NCBI GenBank assembly: GCA_045601285.1
Contig: JAZRZJ010000004.1
Span: 1 to 33,684 of the forward strand
Reading direction: 5' to 3'
From: F23-B02 sp045601285
GTDB lineage: Bacteria > Bacillota > Clostridia > Oscillospirales > Oscillospiraceae
DNA length: 33,684 nucleotides
The translations under genes were made by a program, and so were the position numbers. The stretch's first letter is position 1. Every line of letters starts with the position of its first letter. Positions 32,268 to 33,684 of this stretch are shown piece by piece. A model generated the notes under the pieces. The model ran no database searches. It saw only the letters and a list, made by a program, of their open reading frames with translations, and was not told the DNA's origin.

Positions 32268-33062
32268 ATGAAGTATTTTGGCGGCTGCGACGTAGGTTCC
32301 ACCTACACCAAGGCAGTTATTCTTGACGAAGAGGGCAAGATGGTAGCAGATACCACCATCCGCTCCAAGATCAATTCCGAGCTTTCCGCAGTAGCAGCAA
32401 TGGAAGAAGTTTGCCAGAAGGCAGGCCTGAAGGATTCCAAGGCTCTTGCATATCTCGTAGGTACCGGCTACGGCCGTAACAAGGTTCCCTTCGCAGATGA
32501 AAACATCTCCGAGATCTCCTGCCACGCAATGGGCGTACACGTAACTGACCCCAGCGTAAAGGCAATCATCGACATCGGCGGCCAGGACGTTAAGGGCATT
32601 GCAGTTGACTCCGACGGCACCGTAAAGAACTTCGCAATGAACGACAAGTGCGCAGCAGGTACCGGCCGCTTCTTCGAAGCAATGGCACGTTCCTTCGAGA
32701 TGACTCTTCCCGAGTTCTCCAAGCTGGCTCTGACCGCAAAGAACGTAATTCCCATCACTGCACAGTGCACCGTTTTTGCTGAGTCCGAAGTTATCACCCT
32801 CGTAGGCGAAGGCAAGCCCATGGACGAGATCGCAGCAGGTATCGAAATGGCAGTTGCAAAGCGCTGCTTCGTTATGGCCAAGAAGGCCGGCGCAACCGAC
32901 AGCATCACCCTGACCGGTGGCTGCGCAAAGAACGACGGCCTGAAGGACGCAATCGAGCACGTTCTGAAGCTGAAGGTCATCAACCTGAAGACCGACCCCC
33001 AGCTCATGGGCGCACTCGGCGCAGCAGAGTATGCACGCCAGAAGGGCCTTGCAAAGAAGTAA
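32268..33062 (+). CDS. BadF/BadG/BcrA/BcrD ATPase, dehydratase activator (HgdC-like)
   Basis: This 264-residue ASKHA ATPase has GCDVGSTYTKAVI (phosphate 1), IDIGGQDVKGI (phosphate 2), TGGCAKNDGL (adenosine) and the two cluster cysteines C128 (NDKCAAGTGRFFE) and C167 (AQCTVFAESEV). They match Cys127 and Cys166 of the Acidaminococcus activator. In homodimers these four Cys hold one [4Fe-4S] between subunits, and ATP hydrolysis drives a low-potential electron into the dehydratase. A TTGGAGG site lies 9 bases before the ATG. This confirms that the previous two genes encode an activator-dependent system. Confidence 0.93.
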   Translation: MKYFGGCDVGSTYTKAVILDEEGKMVADTTIRSKINSELSAVAAMEEVCQKAGLKDSKALAYLVGTGYGRNKVPFADENISEISCHAMGVHVTDPSVKAIIDIGGQDVKGIAVDSDGTVKNFAMNDKCAAGTGRFFEAMARSFEMTLPEFSKLALTAKNVIPITAQCTVFAESEVITLVGEGKPMDEIAAGIEMAVAKRCFVMAKKAGATDSITLTGGCAKNDGLKDAIEHVLKLKVINLKTDPQLMGALGAAEYARQKGLAKK

Positions 33063-33110
33063 TTTCTTGCAATAGCTGAATTACCGATTATCGAAAGGAG
33101 CATATATTAT

Positions 33111-33269
33111 ATGTGCAAAATTCTCAAGAAGACAGTTAAGCTGTCCAGCCTGGTAGTCGGCGTTCTGTTCGTTGTTTATTTGTGGAACCTCGACCAGAAG
33201 GTCCTCGGTTGGGCATACAAGCAGGTCAATGCCATGTACGACCAGAAGCCCGTCGACATTAAGTTCTGA
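33111..33269 (+). CDS. 52-residue single-span membrane protein
   Basis: This frame is MCKILKKTVKL, then a hydrophobic helix (about residues 11-25), then a soluble tail of about 27 residues ending DQKPVDIKF. AAAGGAG lies 10 bases before the ATG, 48 bases after the activator stop, and a terminator follows. Codon choice is like the operon upstream (AAG, GTC, CTC, TTC), which supports real translation. With the short positive N terminus, a membrane anchor with the tail outside is likely. I do not recognise it. It may tether the dehydratase-like complex to the membrane, which is speculation. Confidence 0.65.
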   Translation: MCKILKKTVKLSSLVVGVLFVVYLWNLDQKVLGWAYKQVNAMYDQKPVDIKF

Positions 33270-33290
33270 TTCAGTAATTTAGCGGATCTG

Positions 33291-33335
33291 TCCCCCTTTG
33301 CCCCTCATCGGGTGAAGGGGGATGTTTTATTTTTC
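33291..33335 (+). terminator. Terminator of the dehydratase-like operon
   Basis: The arms CCCCCTT and AAGGGGG enclose an inner GCCC/GGG pairing and are followed by GATGTTTTATTTTT. Confidence 0.75.
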
Positions 33336-33347
33336 CGCGCTTCGTAT

Positions 33348-33375
33348 TGCCAAGCACAAAAGGGCATGATATAGT
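33348..33375 (+). promoter_or_regulatory. Candidate promoter of the LarA-like gene
   Basis: TTGCCA and TATAGT are 16 bases apart. The -10 box lies inside GATATAGTG (33368-33376), whose exact complement CACTATATC sits at 33407-33415 beside the ribosome-binding site. The 9-bp inverted repeat could be an operator or a hairpin over the start region. Confidence 0.45.
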
Positions 33376-33425
33376 GTGTTTGTATAATTGTAACATAATG
33401 CGAATTCACTATATCGGAGGTCAAT

Positions 33426-33684
33426 ATGGTCAACATACCGTACGGGAAACAGAGCATTGCCTTTGACGAGACGGGTGCGGCGGTGCTTTGCTCAAGGGTC
33501 GGTGAGCTCAAGGCGGAGGGCGACGGTCTATCCATCGTCAAGGCCGCTATGGAAAAGCCCATCGACAGTCCGAAGCTCTCGGAGCTTGCGAAAGGCAAGA
33601 AGACTTGCGTCATCGTCATTTCCGACCACACCCGTCCCGTGCCGAGCCGGGATATTCTCCCGAATTTGTTCGCGCAACTCAAAG
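33426..33684 (+). CDS. LarA-family (lactate racemase-like) protein, N-terminal part
   Basis: Only the first 86 residues are in the window; the gene runs off the right edge. The start MVNIPYGKQSIAFD and the VISDHTRPVPSRDILP segment (about residues 64-79) match the N-terminal LarA domain. LarA enzymes carry a nickel-pincer nucleotide and racemise or epimerise 2-hydroxy acids. The catalytic His residues lie further along and are not seen. GGAGG lies 5 bases before the ATG. It follows the dehydratase-like operon terminator and has its own promoter. A stereochemical role for 2-hydroxy acids fits beside a 2-hydroxyacyl-CoA-dehydratase-like system, though the link is inference. Confidence 0.8.
   Translation, partial: MVNIPYGKQSIAFDETGAAVLCSRVGELKAEGDGLSIVKAAMEKPIDSPKLSELAKGKKTCVIVISDHTRPVPSRDILPNLFAQLK

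Overview
The window comes from an endospore-forming, anaerobic member of the Clostridia. The spoIIAA-spoIIAB-sigF operon, two small CotF-like coat proteins, a T-box leader and many low-potential Fe-S proteins point this way. The mid-range GC content and the gene set resemble gut Oscillospiraceae/Ruminococcaceae, but this placement is inference from gene content only.

Layout. 1-131: a tight array of five small hairpins, possibly the end of a mobile element. 225-1634 (-): a DUF362 protein behind an 18-bp palindrome. 1710-2020: gene-free, hairpin-rich DNA. 2055-2137 (-): tRNA-Leu(UAG). 2256-3140 (+): an EamA-type transporter. 3152-10602 (-): an eight-gene operon for a tungsten/molybdenum aldehyde oxidoreductase (AOR/WOR type). 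In transcription order it encodes the catalytic subunit, a MoaD-like protein, two four-cluster polyferredoxins, MoeA, a MoeA fused to a binding-protein-like domain, MogA/MoaB, and a MoeB/ThiF-like activator. 11086-12756 (-): glnS. 12868-14959 (+): a shortened thioredoxin-reductase-like flavoprotein, thioredoxin, and a DegV protein. 14963-18595 (+): promoter, T-box leader, YcxB-like membrane protein, valS. 18886-23647 (+): spoIIAA, spoIIAB, sigF, pcrA and a second EamA transporter. 23695-28049: an amidase, a dicarboxylate/amino-acid symporter divergent from an AraC regulator, two CotF-like genes and a pyridoxal/pyridoxamine kinase. 28463-33269 (+): an operon of a CooC-like ATPase, two 2-hydroxyacyl-CoA dehydratase/double-cubane family subunits, their ASKHA activator ATPase and a 52-residue membrane protein. 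33426 to the window end: the start of a LarA-type racemase.

Two things stand out. First, two copies of a 164-bp structured element (core 18667-18830 and 28086-28249) share sequence blocks and three hairpins. One stem is rebuilt by many compensatory changes. Each copy is bracketed by two near-identical copies of a terminator hairpin that differs between the two loci, as if the element had split and duplicated its host terminator. Second, the 28463-33269 operon joins a CooC-like CxC ATPase to a 2-hydroxyacyl-CoA-dehydratase-like pair whose large subunit has an N-terminal extension of about 150 residues. No CoA transferase or acyl-CoA dehydrogenase is in view, so the substrate is open.

The tungsten-enzyme operon and the dehydratase-like operon both encode low-potential Fe-S redox machinery together with dedicated maturation or activation proteins, and both probably draw electrons from reduced ferredoxin. 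No transposase, prophage or CRISPR array was found.
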